A stretch of 64,000 bases of DNA from Actinobacteria bacterium UBA2279 (GTDB taxonomy: Bacteria > Actinomycetota > Coriobacteriia > Anaerosomatales > Anaerosomataceae), in contig DDWT01000033.1 of the NCBI GenBank assembly GCA_002347365.1, positions 142,119 to 206,118 of the forward strand, in the 5' to 3' direction. Positions within the stretch are counted from its first letter, which is position 1, and every line of letters begins with the position of its first letter. This document shows, one piece after another, positions 37,909-46,802 of this stretch. The notes under the pieces are model-generated. The model saw only the letters and a program-made list of their open reading frames with translations, was not told the DNA's origin and ran no database searches. Position numbers and translations under genes: made by a program.

Positions 37909-39148
37909 GCTCGCTGTGGCGATGCGCACGCTTGGCTGCAAGGTGAACCGTGTCGAGGCCGAGAAGGTCGCCGCGCGACTTCTGGGTAGCGGCGTCCGCA
38001 TCGTGGATGAGGAGGACGCGTCGGTCATCGTCGTGACCACGTGTACGGTGACTGCCGAGGCGGACCACAAGGCGCGCAAAGCTGTTCGACATGCGCTGCA
38101 TCTGCCGCAGGAGCCCATCGTCGTCGTGACCGGGTGTCTGGCGTCCATCGATCCGGAGGGCCTTGCAACACTCGGCGAGCGCGTCGTGGTGGAGACCGAC
38201 AAAGAGGCGGTAGCCTCCCGCGTGGCGTCGCTACTGGGTGTGAGCGTTGACGCGGATGCGATCGTGCCGCGGACCGGGGAGGGGTTTCGCACGCGAGCGG
38301 CCATCAAGGTCGAGGACGGCTGTGACGCGTTCTGCGCATACTGCATCGTGCCGTTCGCGCGAGGAGTGCCACGCTCGGTGCCTCTCGATGAAGTCGTGGC
38401 CGAGGTCGCCGGGCTTGTCTCGGCGGGAGTGGCCGAGGTCGTGCTCACCGGCATCAACATCGGACGCTACGCTAGTGACGGCGCGGGGCTTGCCGAGCTC
38501 ATGGAGGCGGTCGCGGATACCGGCGTGCGCCGGCTGCGTATCTCCAGCATCGAGCCCGGCGACGTGGATGGGCGATTCCTTGCTGCCGTCGCAGGGCTGC
38601 CAGCGTTCTGCGCACATCTCCACGTGCCGCTGCAGTCCGGGTGCGATCGCACGCTGGCGGCGATGGGCCGCACGTATGACACCTCTGGTTACTCGGCAGT
38701 CCTGCAATCGATCCGCGAGGCGCTTCCACATGCCGCCATCACGACTGACGTGCTGGCGGGCTTCCCCGGAGAGCGCGACGCTGATTTTGCCGAGACGCTG
38801 GCGTTCGTCAGGGACTCGGGCTTCGCACGGCTGCATGTCTTCCGGTACTCGGCGCGGGCGGGGACGGTTGCCGCGAAGATGGCCGGCCAGGTCGCACCCA
38901 AGGTGAGATCGGAACGGGCGCGGCTGTTGCGTGCTGTGGATATGGAGTTGCGCGTGTCGTTCGAGAAGAACCACATCGGCTCTGAGGCGGAAGTGCTTGT
39001 GGAGCGTGTCGGGACCGACGGCTTGGCCGAGGGCACGACCCGAGAGTATCTCCCGGTCACACTGGACGGGGAGGGAGTTTGCCCGGGTGATGTGGTGTCC
39101 GTGCGTCTGACAGGTATGGAGCGCGGTCGAATGACCGCTGCGTGGTAA
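37901..39148 (+). CDS. mtaB: tRNA ms2t6A methylthiotransferase MtaB
   Basis: A 415-residue radical SAM methylthiotransferase that converts t6A37 to ms2t6A37 in tRNA. The N-terminal MTTase domain has RTLGCKVNRVEAE and VTTCTVTAEAD. The radical SAM site is DGCDAFCAYCIVPFARG. A TRAM domain closes the protein (about 355-415). I chose GTG 37901, 8 bp inside rsmE, because GGGAGG lies 6 nt upstream. The dnaJ-rsmE-mtaB-phoH order is shared by many Gram-positive bacteria. Confidence 0.93.
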   Translation: MSELAVAMRTLGCKVNRVEAEKVAARLLGSGVRIVDEEDASVIVVTTCTVTAEADHKARKAVRHALHLPQEPIVVVTGCLASIDPEGLATLGERVVVETDKEAVASRVASLLGVSVDADAIVPRTGEGFRTRAAIKVEDGCDAFCAYCIVPFARGVPRSVPLDEVVAEVAGLVSAGVAEVVLTGINIGRYASDGAGLAELMEAVADTGVRRLRISSIEPGDVDGRFLAAVAGLPAFCAHLHVPLQSGCDRTLAAMGRTYDTSGYSAVLQSIREALPHAAITTDVLAGFPGERDADFAETLAFVRDSGFARLHVFRYSARAGTVAAKMAGQVAPKVRSERARLLRAVDMELRVSFEKNHIGSEAEVLVERVGTDGLAEGTTREYLPVTLDGEGVCPGDVVSVRLTGMERGRMTAAW

Positions 39149-39151
39149 AAT
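39143..39151 (+). promoter_or_regulatory. Extended -10 promoter of phoH
   Basis: TGGTAAAAT at 39143-39151 overlaps the mtaB stop codon. No good -35 is visible, which fits an extended -10 promoter. The predicted leader to GTG 39246 is about 88 nt. Confidence 0.45.
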
Positions 39152-39245
39152 GTGCAACGGACGGACCGGCCCGGAGTGGCACGGTCCGTATGGCGTCGCC
39201 CCTGGTCGTGGCCGCGACACATATGAAACGGAAGGTGCGCGAATC

Positions 39246-40220
39246 GTGCAGAACACCACCCAGGTTCGCCTGGTCGTTCCCGGTGACCTCGACATGGTCG
39301 ATCTTCTCGGCGAAGGTGATCACCTTCTGAAGCTCATAGAGGACCAGTTCGAATCGGACATCTCCGTCAGGGGCAATGAGGTCTCGATCTCCGGAGAGAC
39401 CGGGGAGGCGCAGGCGGTTTCGGCACTTCTGGCCGAGCTCATCACACTGGTCGAGAAAGGCGAGCGACTGACGCCGGACAGCGTTGACCGTGCCATCGAG
39501 ATGCTCAAGCACGGCGAGTGCCGCCCCTCGAGTGTGTTTTCCGACGTGCTCATATCGCACCGCGGCAAGACGATCCGTCCCAAGACTGAGGGCCAGAAGC
39601 AGTACGTGGACGCGATTCGCAAGAACACGGTGACGTTCGGCATCGGTCCCGCGGGTACAGGGAAGACATACCTCGCGATGGCGATGGCCGTCGATTCGCT
39701 CAAGAAGAAGGAAGTCGGGCGGATCATCCTGACCCGGCCGGCTGTTGAAGCGGGGGAGAAGCTGGGATTTTTGCCCGGCAATCTCACCGAGAAGGTCGAC
39801 CCCTACCTGCGCCCTTTGTATGACGCGCTGTTCGACATGATGGACATCGAGAAATCACAGGCGCTCACAGAGCGCGGCGTCATCGAGGTAGCTCCGCTCG
39901 CGTTCATGCGCGGTCGGACACTCAACGACAGCTTCGTGATCTTAGACGAGGCACAGAACACGTCTCCCGAACAGATGAAGATGTTTCTGACGCGCCTTGG
40001 CTTCGGCAGCAAGGTCGTCATCACCGGAGACGTCACCCAGGTCGACCTTGCCGGCGGGAAGTCCGGCCTCAAAGAGGTGCGCAACATCTTGCAGGGAGTC
40101 AAAGACGTGGAGTTCGTGGAGCTGAACTCCCGTGACGTCGTGAGGCATCGCCTCGTGCAGCGCATCGTCACCGCATATGGCGAGTACGAAGAGAAGAAGG
40201 CGCGGCAATCTGATGGCTAG
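39246..40220 (+). CDS. phoH: PhoH-family ATPase (PhoH/YbeZ)
   Basis: A 324-residue protein. A short N-terminal KH-like part (about 1-85) precedes a P-loop ATPase core with GIGPAGTGKTYLAMAMA, the Walker B FVILDEAQNTSPEQMKM and a downstream ITGDVTQVDL. PhoH-like proteins work near YbeY in rRNA processing; ybeY is two genes downstream. I chose GTG 39246, preceded by GGAAGG. The open frame upstream (from 39150) has no family similarity. Confidence 0.92.
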   Translation: MQNTTQVRLVVPGDLDMVDLLGEGDHLLKLIEDQFESDISVRGNEVSISGETGEAQAVSALLAELITLVEKGERLTPDSVDRAIEMLKHGECRPSSVFSDVLISHRGKTIRPKTEGQKQYVDAIRKNTVTFGIGPAGTGKTYLAMAMAVDSLKKKEVGRIILTRPAVEAGEKLGFLPGNLTEKVDPYLRPLYDALFDMMDIEKSQALTERGVIEVAPLAFMRGRTLNDSFVILDEAQNTSPEQMKMFLTRLGFGSKVVITGDVTQVDLAGGKSGLKEVRNILQGVKDVEFVELNSRDVVRHRLVQRIVTAYGEYEEKKARQSDG

Positions 40221-42330
40221 CGTCCTCGAACGCATCACGCGGCTGTGGCCGCGCAGTGGGCCGCTGTCGACCATCAATGGGCAGCGCGTGCTGCTCGGCG
40301 TCGTGGTGATGATACTGGCCGCCGTTCCACTCGCTATCCGCACGGTGCCCATCGGCCTGGAGGAAGGCACCCCGGCGCCGCGCACGTATCGTGCGACGCG
40401 CCCGGTCCAATTCATCGACCAGGAGGCCACCGACGCGTTGCGGCAAGCCGCATCCGACGCTGTGAGCCCCGTATACGTCTTCGACTCCCAGGCTCAGTCT
40501 GAGGCGCGTCGCAGTGTCGTGGAGTTCTTCTCCTCGGCATTGTCGATGAAGACCTCGTTCTCGGAAGACACCACCGCCCAGATCGGTTTCATGACGGATC
40601 GATACGCCAGCCGTGTCGATACTGAGACCATCGAGGCGGTGCTGGCGCTTGATGACGTCTCCATCGAGACCGCTGCGCGCAATACCGAAGCGCTTGTCGG
40701 CGGCATCCTGTCGGCGCGCATCTTGGAGGGCGACCTGGCCGATGCGAGAAATCAGCTGGTGCAGAGTGCAGACCTGATCCCGCTCTCGCTTGGCGAGCGA
40801 TACGTCGTCATCGCCGTCGGTACCGCGTTTCTGGAGCCGACGCAGGTGATCGATGAGGCCGCCACGACACGGGCGCGTGCCGAGGCATCCGATCGTGTGT
40901 CGCCTATCGTCGTCCTCAAGCAACAGGGCGAGAATATCGTCGAGAAGGGCGACATCGTCACGGCTCGTGATATCGAGATCGTTCGCAGTCTCGGCGGTCT
41001 GGAGCAGGGCGTTGACGCACAGTCCGTGATCGCCGGCATCGCGCTGATGTGGCTGCTGATCGTCGCCGTAGGCGGCTATCTGCAGCGCTTCGTCCAGCCG
41101 GTGTGGTTGCGCTTTCGAGATCTGCTGATCATGTCTGTACTGCTGCTAGGCATGATGTATCTGACGCGAGGTACCGCGCTGCTCGCGCCCGAGATATCGC
41201 CCTACGTCATGCCGGTGCCGCTCGCGGCGATACTGGCGACCCTGCTCGTGGGTCCCACTGCTGGGATTCTCATGACGCTGCTCACCACCGTGGCAGGGCT
41301 GTTGCTCGGTTTCTCGGGCGGTGTCCAGGTCGTCGCGACGCTGCTGGCCAGTGCCGCCGCCGTCGTGGTCATGGCCAATATCAGCCAGCGCAGCCACCTG
41401 TTCTACGCCGCTGCGGTCGTGGTCGGACTCGTGGGCGTCGTCGCGTTCGGTGCCTCGCTCGCTTCCGGCAGTGCGATGCGGACTGCGCTGCCTTCCGGTG
41501 CATTCGGCTCGCTGGGCGGTCTGATCACCGCGATCCTGACCCTGGGTATGTTGCCGTTCTTCGAATACATCTTCGGTGTGACCACCGACATCAGGCTCCT
41601 CGAACTGGGAAGCCCGAGTCACCCGCTGTTGCGCCGTCTGATGACCGAGGCGCCCGGCACCTATAGCCACTCTGTGATGACGGGCAATCTGGCCGAGACG
41701 GCCGCTGAGGCGATCGACGCGAATCCCGTGCTTGCGCGGGTAGGTGCGTACTTCCACGATGTGGGCAAGATCCGGCGTCCCGGCTTTTTCGTGGAGAATC
41801 AGGCGGGTGGAGATAACCCGCATGACACGACCTCACCCACGCTCTCGGCCCTCATAATCACCGCGCACGTGCGGGAAGGTGTCGAACTCGCGCGCGAGTA
41901 CCGCCTGCCCAAGGAGATCGTGGATATCATCCGGCAGCACCATGGCACCTCGATGGTCGCGTATTTCTACGACAAGGCGTCCCGCAACGGCGAGACCGTG
42001 CTAGACTCCGATTTCCGCTATTCAGGAGAGCGGCCGTCCTCACCGGAGGCTGCGCTGGTCATGCTCGCCGACAGCGTCGAGGCTGCCGTGCGCTCGATCA
42101 GCAAACCGACGCCTCCCAAGATCGAGGAAGCGATACGCAAGGTCGTCGCGGCGAAGATGGCGGACCATCAGCTGGACGACGCGGATCTGACGCTTGCGGA
42201 CATCGAGCGCATCATCCAGGTCTACGCGCGCATGCTTGCGAGCGTCTATCACCCGCGGATCGAGTATCCGGAAGCCGAACTTCGGAAGGAACAGCATGCA
42301 GGTCAGCGTAAGCAGCCATCGGGAGCCTGA
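40213..42330 (+). CDS. 7TMR-HD membrane phosphodiesterase (PgpH/YqfF-like)
   Basis: A protein of about 705 residues. It has an N-terminal TM helix, an extracytoplasmic 7TMR-HDED domain (about 55-275), seven TM helices (about 280-470) and a cytoplasmic HD domain. The HD ligands are seen in GTYSHSVMTGNLAE, GAYFHDVGK (His-Asp at about 515-516), ITAHVREGVELA and IRQHHGTS. Relatives hydrolyse cyclic di-AMP. I chose ATG 40213, overlapping phoH by 8 bp; the in-frame ATG 40177 lies deeper in phoH. The gene lies between phoH and ybeY, as in Firmicutes. Confidence 0.9.
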   Translation: MASVLERITRLWPRSGPLSTINGQRVLLGVVVMILAAVPLAIRTVPIGLEEGTPAPRTYRATRPVQFIDQEATDALRQAASDAVSPVYVFDSQAQSEARRSVVEFFSSALSMKTSFSEDTTAQIGFMTDRYASRVDTETIEAVLALDDVSIETAARNTEALVGGILSARILEGDLADARNQLVQSADLIPLSLGERYVVIAVGTAFLEPTQVIDEAATTRARAEASDRVSPIVVLKQQGENIVEKGDIVTARDIEIVRSLGGLEQGVDAQSVIAGIALMWLLIVAVGGYLQRFVQPVWLRFRDLLIMSVLLLGMMYLTRGTALLAPEISPYVMPVPLAAILATLLVGPTAGILMTLLTTVAGLLLGFSGGVQVVATLLASAAAVVVMANISQRSHLFYAAAVVVGLVGVVAFGASLASGSAMRTALPSGAFGSLGGLITAILTLGMLPFFEYIFGVTTDIRLLELGSPSHPLLRRLMTEAPGTYSHSVMTGNLAETAAEAIDANPVLARVGAYFHDVGKIRRPGFFVENQAGGDNPHDTTSPTLSALIITAHVREGVELAREYRLPKEIVDIIRQHHGTSMVAYFYDKASRNGETVLDSDFRYSGERPSSPEAALVMLADSVEAAVRSISKPTPPKIEEAIRKVVAAKMADHQLDDADLTLADIERIIQVYARMLASVYHPRIEYPEAELRKEQHAGQRKQPSGA

Positions 42331-42739
42331 GCCGCTCAGTCTGGAAGCGTTCGAGCGCCTCGGCCTGTTCGTCTTGCACCTCGAGAACGTTCCGGATGAG
42401 GCAGAACTCTCTGTAGCGCTGGTGGCCGAGGACGAGATGGCTCATCTCAATCAGCAGTACCGCGGCATCGAAGGTCCCACTGATGTGCTCTCTTTCGGCT
42501 GCGACGACCCATGCGCAAGCGTGGGCGGCGAGCCGATCACACTGGGTGATGTGATCATCGCCCCGGATGTGGCAGTCGCGCAGGCGACCGAACTGGGCAC
42601 GACTGTCGAGTCCGAGCTGAATCTGCTGCTGGTGCACGGCATCCTGCACATCCTCGGCTACGATCACGAGTCCGATGATGACGCTGCAGCGATGCAGGCC
42701 CGCGAGCAGGTCGTGCTCGAAGCATACGCGGCGGAGTAG
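42296..42739 (+). CDS. ybeY: Endoribonuclease YbeY (rRNA maturation factor)
   Basis: A 147-residue metalloprotein. The zinc site is the histidine triad VHGILHILGYDHE near the C-terminus; PTDVLSFG is also conserved. YbeY takes part in 16S 3' end maturation and 70S quality control. ATG 42296 has GGAAGGA 5 nt upstream and lies 35 bp inside the upstream gene. Confidence 0.95.
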   Translation: MQVSVSSHREPEPLSLEAFERLGLFVLHLENVPDEAELSVALVAEDEMAHLNQQYRGIEGPTDVLSFGCDDPCASVGGEPITLGDVIIAPDVAVAQATELGTTVESELNLLLVHGILHILGYDHESDDDAAAMQAREQVVLEAYAAE

Positions 42740-42744
42740 ACGCC

Positions 42745-43449
42745 ATGCGCAGCAGATCGCTGCTCTGGAGCTTCAACTACGCGATCGATGGCATCGCCTA
42801 TGCGCTTCGCACCCAGCGCAACATGCGCATCCATGTGGCAACGGCGATCATCGTACTGTTCGCGTCGCTGTTCTTCCGGATCGAGCGCGCGGAATTCCTG
42901 GGTGTCGTGTTCGCCGTGGCCTTCGTGTTGGTGACCGAGCTTGTGAACACGGCTATCGAAGCGACCGTGGACATCGTGACCGAGAGCTTCGAGCCGCTGG
43001 CCAAAGTCGCCAAAGACGTGGCAGCGGGCGCGGTGTTCGTCTCGGCCATCACTGCGCTGATCGTCGGCTACATCGTGTTCTTCACCAGACTCACCCATGT
43101 GGCCGACATTCTGCTGGTCCGCGTTCGCGAGACGCCGCTGCACATCACGGTCGTCGCATTGGCGGTCACGTCGCTGGCGGTGCTCGCGATGAAGGCGTTC
43201 ACGCGCGAAGGCGGCACGTGGGTGCGTGGCGGGTGGCCGTCGGGACACACGGCCTTTGCGGCTGCCGGTGCGGCCGCCATCGGGTACATCACCGGCAACG
43301 CCACTGCAACGGTCATCAGCCTGTCCGTGGCGGCCCTGGTGGGGCAGAGCAGGGTCGAGTCCGATGCTCACACGATCCCGCAGGTGGTATGGGGCGGTGT
43401 GGTGGGGCTGCTCATCACCACCCTGATCTTTCAGCTATTCTGGGTCTAG
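42745..43449 (+). CDS. Fusion of DgkA-type lipid kinase and PAP2 phosphatase
   Basis: A 234-residue membrane protein joining two lipid enzymes. Residues 1 to about 115 are a DgkA/undecaprenol kinase domain (LRTQRNMRIH, ELVNTAIEATVD). Residues about 125-234 are a PAP2 phosphatase domain with GGWPSGHTAFA and SRVESDAHTIPQV. A kinase and a phosphatase in one chain suggest recycling of undecaprenol or diacylglycerol species; the real substrate is unknown. DgkA after ybeY is common in Gram-positive bacteria; the PAP2 fusion is less usual. Confidence 0.87.
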   Translation: MRSRSLLWSFNYAIDGIAYALRTQRNMRIHVATAIIVLFASLFFRIERAEFLGVVFAVAFVLVTELVNTAIEATVDIVTESFEPLAKVAKDVAAGAVFVSAITALIVGYIVFFTRLTHVADILLVRVRETPLHITVVALAVTSLAVLAMKAFTREGGTWVRGGWPSGHTAFAAAGAAAIGYITGNATATVISLSVAALVGQSRVESDAHTIPQVVWGGVVGLLITTLIFQLFWV

Positions 43450-43479
43450 ACTCATGCGGAAAAAGACAGAAAGACAGTG

Positions 43480-44766
43480 ATGATGACGTTCACGCTCTTC
43501 ATAGAGATCGTGCTGGTGGTGCTGTTCGTCTCGGCGATGGCGGTACTTTCGGCCGCCGATGCCTCCATTGCGCTGCTCACGCGCAGTCGTACGCGTCGTC
43601 TCATCGAGGCTGAGCGGAAAGGCGCCGAGGCGGTCGATGATCTGACCGAGCGGCCCAGCCGTCTGGCCGGTGCGCTGGCGATAGTCCGCGTGCTTGCGTA
43701 TGCGATCTCCGCGGTGGCGATCGGCGAGTTTGCGACGGTCATCGTCGGTCCGATCACCCTCGGACTGTGGATACCGGCTGCCGCCTTCGGCGCCGTCATC
43801 TCCTTCGTGGTCGGCGAGACACTGCCGCGTGCTCTGGCGGTGCACAACCCCGAGCGTGTCGCTCTCGCTGCAGGCGGTCCGGCGCTTGCGTTGACCGCTG
43901 CGGTCTATCCGCTAGCCAGGCTGTTCTCCGTCGGCTGGTTGTGGCTGGTGGGTCTGGTGGCCGAGGAACGCGTGTCGGATGTATGGGTGACCGAGGACGA
44001 GTATCGGGCCGTGGCCGCCTCCGACGAGGAGGAGGTCGCCCGCGAAGAGGCCGAGGAGGCATTCATCGACGCAGTGGCGGACTTCACGTCCAAGATCGTG
44101 CGTGAGGTCATGGTGCCGCGTCCCGACATGGAGTGCCTGCAAGACACGGCGACATCGGCAGAGGCTATCGAGGCGATCGAGCGCAGCGGGTACTCGCGAC
44201 TGCCGGTGTACCACGAGTCGGTCGATGACATTCTCGGCGTCCTGTACGCGAAAGACCTGCTGGTCTGCATGGGCCACGGGCAGTGCGAGCCGTCGATCGC
44301 GACGCTCGCACGGGAGGCGTACTTCGTGCCCGAGACCAAGCCGATCGAAGAGTTGCTCGTCGAGATGAGGTCGCGCACGCACATCGCGATCGTCGCCGAC
44401 GAATATGGCGGTACCGCAGGTCTGGTCACCATCGAGGACCTGCTGGAAGAGATCGTCGGGGAGATCTTCGACGAGTACGATCGCGCCGAGCCGGTGATGG
44501 TGGCGCTTGAGGGCGATCGCTATCGCGTGGACGGGCGCATGCCCATCGACGATCTGAACACCGCGTTCGGGACAGACATAGACATCGAGGCGGACACGGT
44601 GGGCGGGCTGTTCATCGAGTTGGCGGGACATATCCCTGACTCGGGCGAAGAGATCGTGGTTGAAGGGCTGCGCCTCACCGTGGAGGATGTAGAGGGAAAC
44701 CGTATCCGACGGGTGATCGTCGAGCCGGCAACGAACGGAACAGACGAGGAGGACAATGATGACTGA
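43480..44766 (+). CDS. CNNM/CBS-domain HlyC/CorC-family membrane protein
   Basis: A 428-residue protein. A DUF21/CNNM transmembrane domain (about 1-150) comes first. Two CBS domains follow (EVMVPRPDMECLQ, SGYSRLPVYHESVDDILG, then IVADEYGGTAGLVTIEDLL), and a C-terminal CorC_HlyC domain closes it (YRVDGRMPIDDLNTAF). The family is linked to Mg/Co efflux or membrane homeostasis. Three in-frame start codons lie together (GTG 43477, ATG 43480, ATG 43483). The stop overlaps cdd. Confidence 0.88.
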   Translation: MMTFTLFIEIVLVVLFVSAMAVLSAADASIALLTRSRTRRLIEAERKGAEAVDDLTERPSRLAGALAIVRVLAYAISAVAIGEFATVIVGPITLGLWIPAAAFGAVISFVVGETLPRALAVHNPERVALAAGGPALALTAAVYPLARLFSVGWLWLVGLVAEERVSDVWVTEDEYRAVAASDEEEVAREEAEEAFIDAVADFTSKIVREVMVPRPDMECLQDTATSAEAIEAIERSGYSRLPVYHESVDDILGVLYAKDLLVCMGHGQCEPSIATLAREAYFVPETKPIEELLVEMRSRTHIAIVADEYGGTAGLVTIEDLLEEIVGEIFDEYDRAEPVMVALEGDRYRVDGRMPIDDLNTAFGTDIDIEADTVGGLFIELAGHIPDSGEEIVVEGLRLTVEDVEGNRIRRVIVEPATNGTDEEDNDD

Positions 44767-45187
44767 GATCACTCAGGCCGACCTCGCGCTGCTCGCGTTC
44801 GCACGCGAGGTGCGGAGCAAGGCGTACGCGCCATATTCGGAGTTTCGTGTGGGTGCGGCGGTATTCGCAGGCGGAGAGATATACCAGGGTGTGAATGTTG
44901 AGAATGCCGCGTACGGTTCGGGCATCTGTGCCGAGCGCGCTGCTGCTCTCGCGGCCGTGACCGCGGGTGCGACTGACTTTGCTGCGATCGCTGTGGTAGG
45001 CGATTCAGAGGCGCCGACGGTCCCGTGTGGCGCATGCCGGCAGTTCCTGGCGGAATTCAATCCGGAGCTGCGGGTGATCATGGGCGGCAGGACAGACGCC
45101 GTGATGGTCATGGGATTGGACGAGTTGCTGCCCGAGGCATTCGTGCGCGGCTACCTGGACCAGGACGACGGCAGCGACGAGGAATGA
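44759..45187 (+). CDS. cdd: Cytidine deaminase
   Basis: A 142-residue homotetrameric-type cytidine deaminase. It has the substrate loop YAPYSEFRVGAA, the active-site Cys-Ala-Glu in GICAERAAAL and the zinc pair PCGACRQF, giving three Cys zinc ligands. It deaminates cytidine and deoxycytidine for pyrimidine salvage, which fits the deoC gene two positions downstream. ATG 44759 is preferred over ATG 44756 because GGAGG lies 6 nt upstream. Confidence 0.95.
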   Translation: MTEITQADLALLAFAREVRSKAYAPYSEFRVGAAVFAGGEIYQGVNVENAAYGSGICAERAAALAAVTAGATDFAAIAVVGDSEAPTVPCGACRQFLAEFNPELRVIMGGRTDAVMVMGLDELLPEAFVRGYLDQDDGSDEE

Positions 45188-45189
45188 GT

Positions 45190-46098
45190 ATGGACCCCAA
45201 CGCTGTCGTGCGGAGCGGGTTCGTCGCGCTTGTCGGAAGGCCGAACGCGGGGAAGTCCACGCTGACCAACGCGCTGGTCGGGGTCAAGGTGGCGATCACC
45301 TCCAACACACCTCAGACGACCCGGCATCGGCTGCGCGCCGTCATCGACCTCGAAGACGCGCAGATCGTGATAGTGGACACGCCGGGCATGCACAAGCCCC
45401 AGGACGCTTTGGGTGAAGAACTCAACCGCTCCAGCATGCTCGCGCTTTCAGACGTGGACGTGGCCTGTCTGGTCATCGACGCGTCTGTGAAGGTGGGCAA
45501 GGGCGACAAGTGGGTCGCGCACCGGGTGCTGGAGAGCAGTGCCAAGAAGGTGCTGGTGCTGACGAAGGCGGACCTCGTCTCCCAGGAGGAGATGGCGGAC
45601 CGTCTGCATTTTGCGCAAACCCTCGGCGAGTTCGATGATGTCGTGGTTGTTTCGGCCGTAGAGGGCTTCAACCTTGGCGGCTTTGTGGAGACCGTGAAGC
45701 GCTACCTGCCGGACGGGCCGCGCTACTTCCCGCGCGACATGCCCACCGACCAGCCTCTCGGCGTGATGCTGGCTGAGTTCATCCGCGAGAAGGTGCTTCG
45801 CAACACGCGCGATGAGGTGCCGCACGCCATCGGCGTGGAGATCGAGGATCTCGAAGCGAGCGCCGACGGCGAGCATACGACCGTGCAGGCGATCATCTAC
45901 GTGGAACGCGAGTCGCAGAAGGGCATCATCATCGGTAAGGGTGGCGAGATGATTCGCCGCATCGGTACCGAGGCACGTGGCGATCTGGAACGCTTGCTGG
46001 GCACGAAGGTCTTCCTCGACCTGCGCGTGAAGGTGAAGAAGGACTGGCGTCGTGACGCATCGCAGATCCGCCGCTTCGGATACGGAGAGGGGCTCTAG
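45190..46098 (+). CDS. era: GTPase Era, 16S rRNA/30S assembly
   Basis: A 302-residue GTPase. G motifs are VGRPNAGKSTLTNAL, VDTPGMHKPQDALGE and LTKADL. The C-terminal KH domain has GIIIGKGGEMIRRIG and binds the 16S 3' end. ATG 45190 has GAGGA 7 nt upstream; ATG 45184, overlapping the cdd stop (ATGA), is the alternative. cdd-era-(deoC)-recO is a conserved Gram-positive order. Confidence 0.96.
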   Translation: MDPNAVVRSGFVALVGRPNAGKSTLTNALVGVKVAITSNTPQTTRHRLRAVIDLEDAQIVIVDTPGMHKPQDALGEELNRSSMLALSDVDVACLVIDASVKVGKGDKWVAHRVLESSAKKVLVLTKADLVSQEEMADRLHFAQTLGEFDDVVVVSAVEGFNLGGFVETVKRYLPDGPRYFPRDMPTDQPLGVMLAEFIREKVLRNTRDEVPHAIGVEIEDLEASADGEHTTVQAIIYVERESQKGIIIGKGGEMIRRIGTEARGDLERLLGTKVFLDLRVKVKKDWRRDASQIRRFGYGEGL

Positions 46099-46099
46099 G

Positions 46100-46786
46100 A
46101 TGATGATCGATCGCGTGTCTATGGCCGCCGCCATCGACCAGACGCTGCTCAAGCCGACGGTCGGCTACAACGAAGCTGCGGCGTGGATCGAGCGCAATGC
46201 TGAGCAGGGCTTCGCGGCATTGTGTGTGTCGCCGTTTCTGACCGCGTTCGCCTCACAGCGACTTGCGGGCACCTCCACTCGCGTGTGTTCGGTGTGCTCG
46301 TTTCCTCTGGGTTACAGCAACACCGAGTCGAAGGCCGAAGAAGCCGCGCACCTTGTGCAACTGGGCTGCCACGAGGTGGACATGGTCATGAACATCGCCG
46401 CACTGCTCGAAGGCGAGCTGGAGTTCGTGGGCGATGACATCCGTGCCGTCTGCGATGCAGTTCGCGAGGAGTCGACCGGCATGTCCATCGTGAAGGTGAT
46501 CCTGGAGACGGGGTACCTGACCGCCGAGCAGATCGCGGTCGCGAGTCGTGTCGCGGTAGACGCGGGTGCTCACTACGTCAAGACGTCGACCGGTTTCGGG
46601 CCGAGAGGCGCTTCTGTCGAAGACGTCCGGATCATGCGCGAGACGGTGGGACCGGGCATCGGCGTCAAGGCGGCCGGGGGTATCCGGGACCTGGGCACGG
46701 CGCTTTCGATGCTTGATGCGGGCGCGACACGCCTGGGAAGCTCCTCGGGACTGGAGATCCTGGACGCATTGGACGCGCGCTCCTAG
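46100..46786 (+). CDS. deoC: Deoxyribose-phosphate aldolase
   Basis: A 228-residue TIM-barrel class I aldolase that splits deoxyribose 5-phosphate into glyceraldehyde 3-phosphate and acetaldehyde. The Schiff-base Lys is in HYVKTSTGFGPRG. Other conserved parts are IDQTLLKPT, FPLGYSNTESK and VKAAGGIRD. It starts one base after the era stop, behind GAGAGGGG. Position between era and recO is unusual but fits salvage with cdd. Confidence 0.95.
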   Translation: MMIDRVSMAAAIDQTLLKPTVGYNEAAAWIERNAEQGFAALCVSPFLTAFASQRLAGTSTRVCSVCSFPLGYSNTESKAEEAAHLVQLGCHEVDMVMNIAALLEGELEFVGDDIRAVCDAVREESTGMSIVKVILETGYLTAEQIAVASRVAVDAGAHYVKTSTGFGPRGASVEDVRIMRETVGPGIGVKAAGGIRDLGTALSMLDAGATRLGSSSGLEILDALDARS

Positions 46787-46802
46787 AGGGGCGTCATAGC
46801 CC

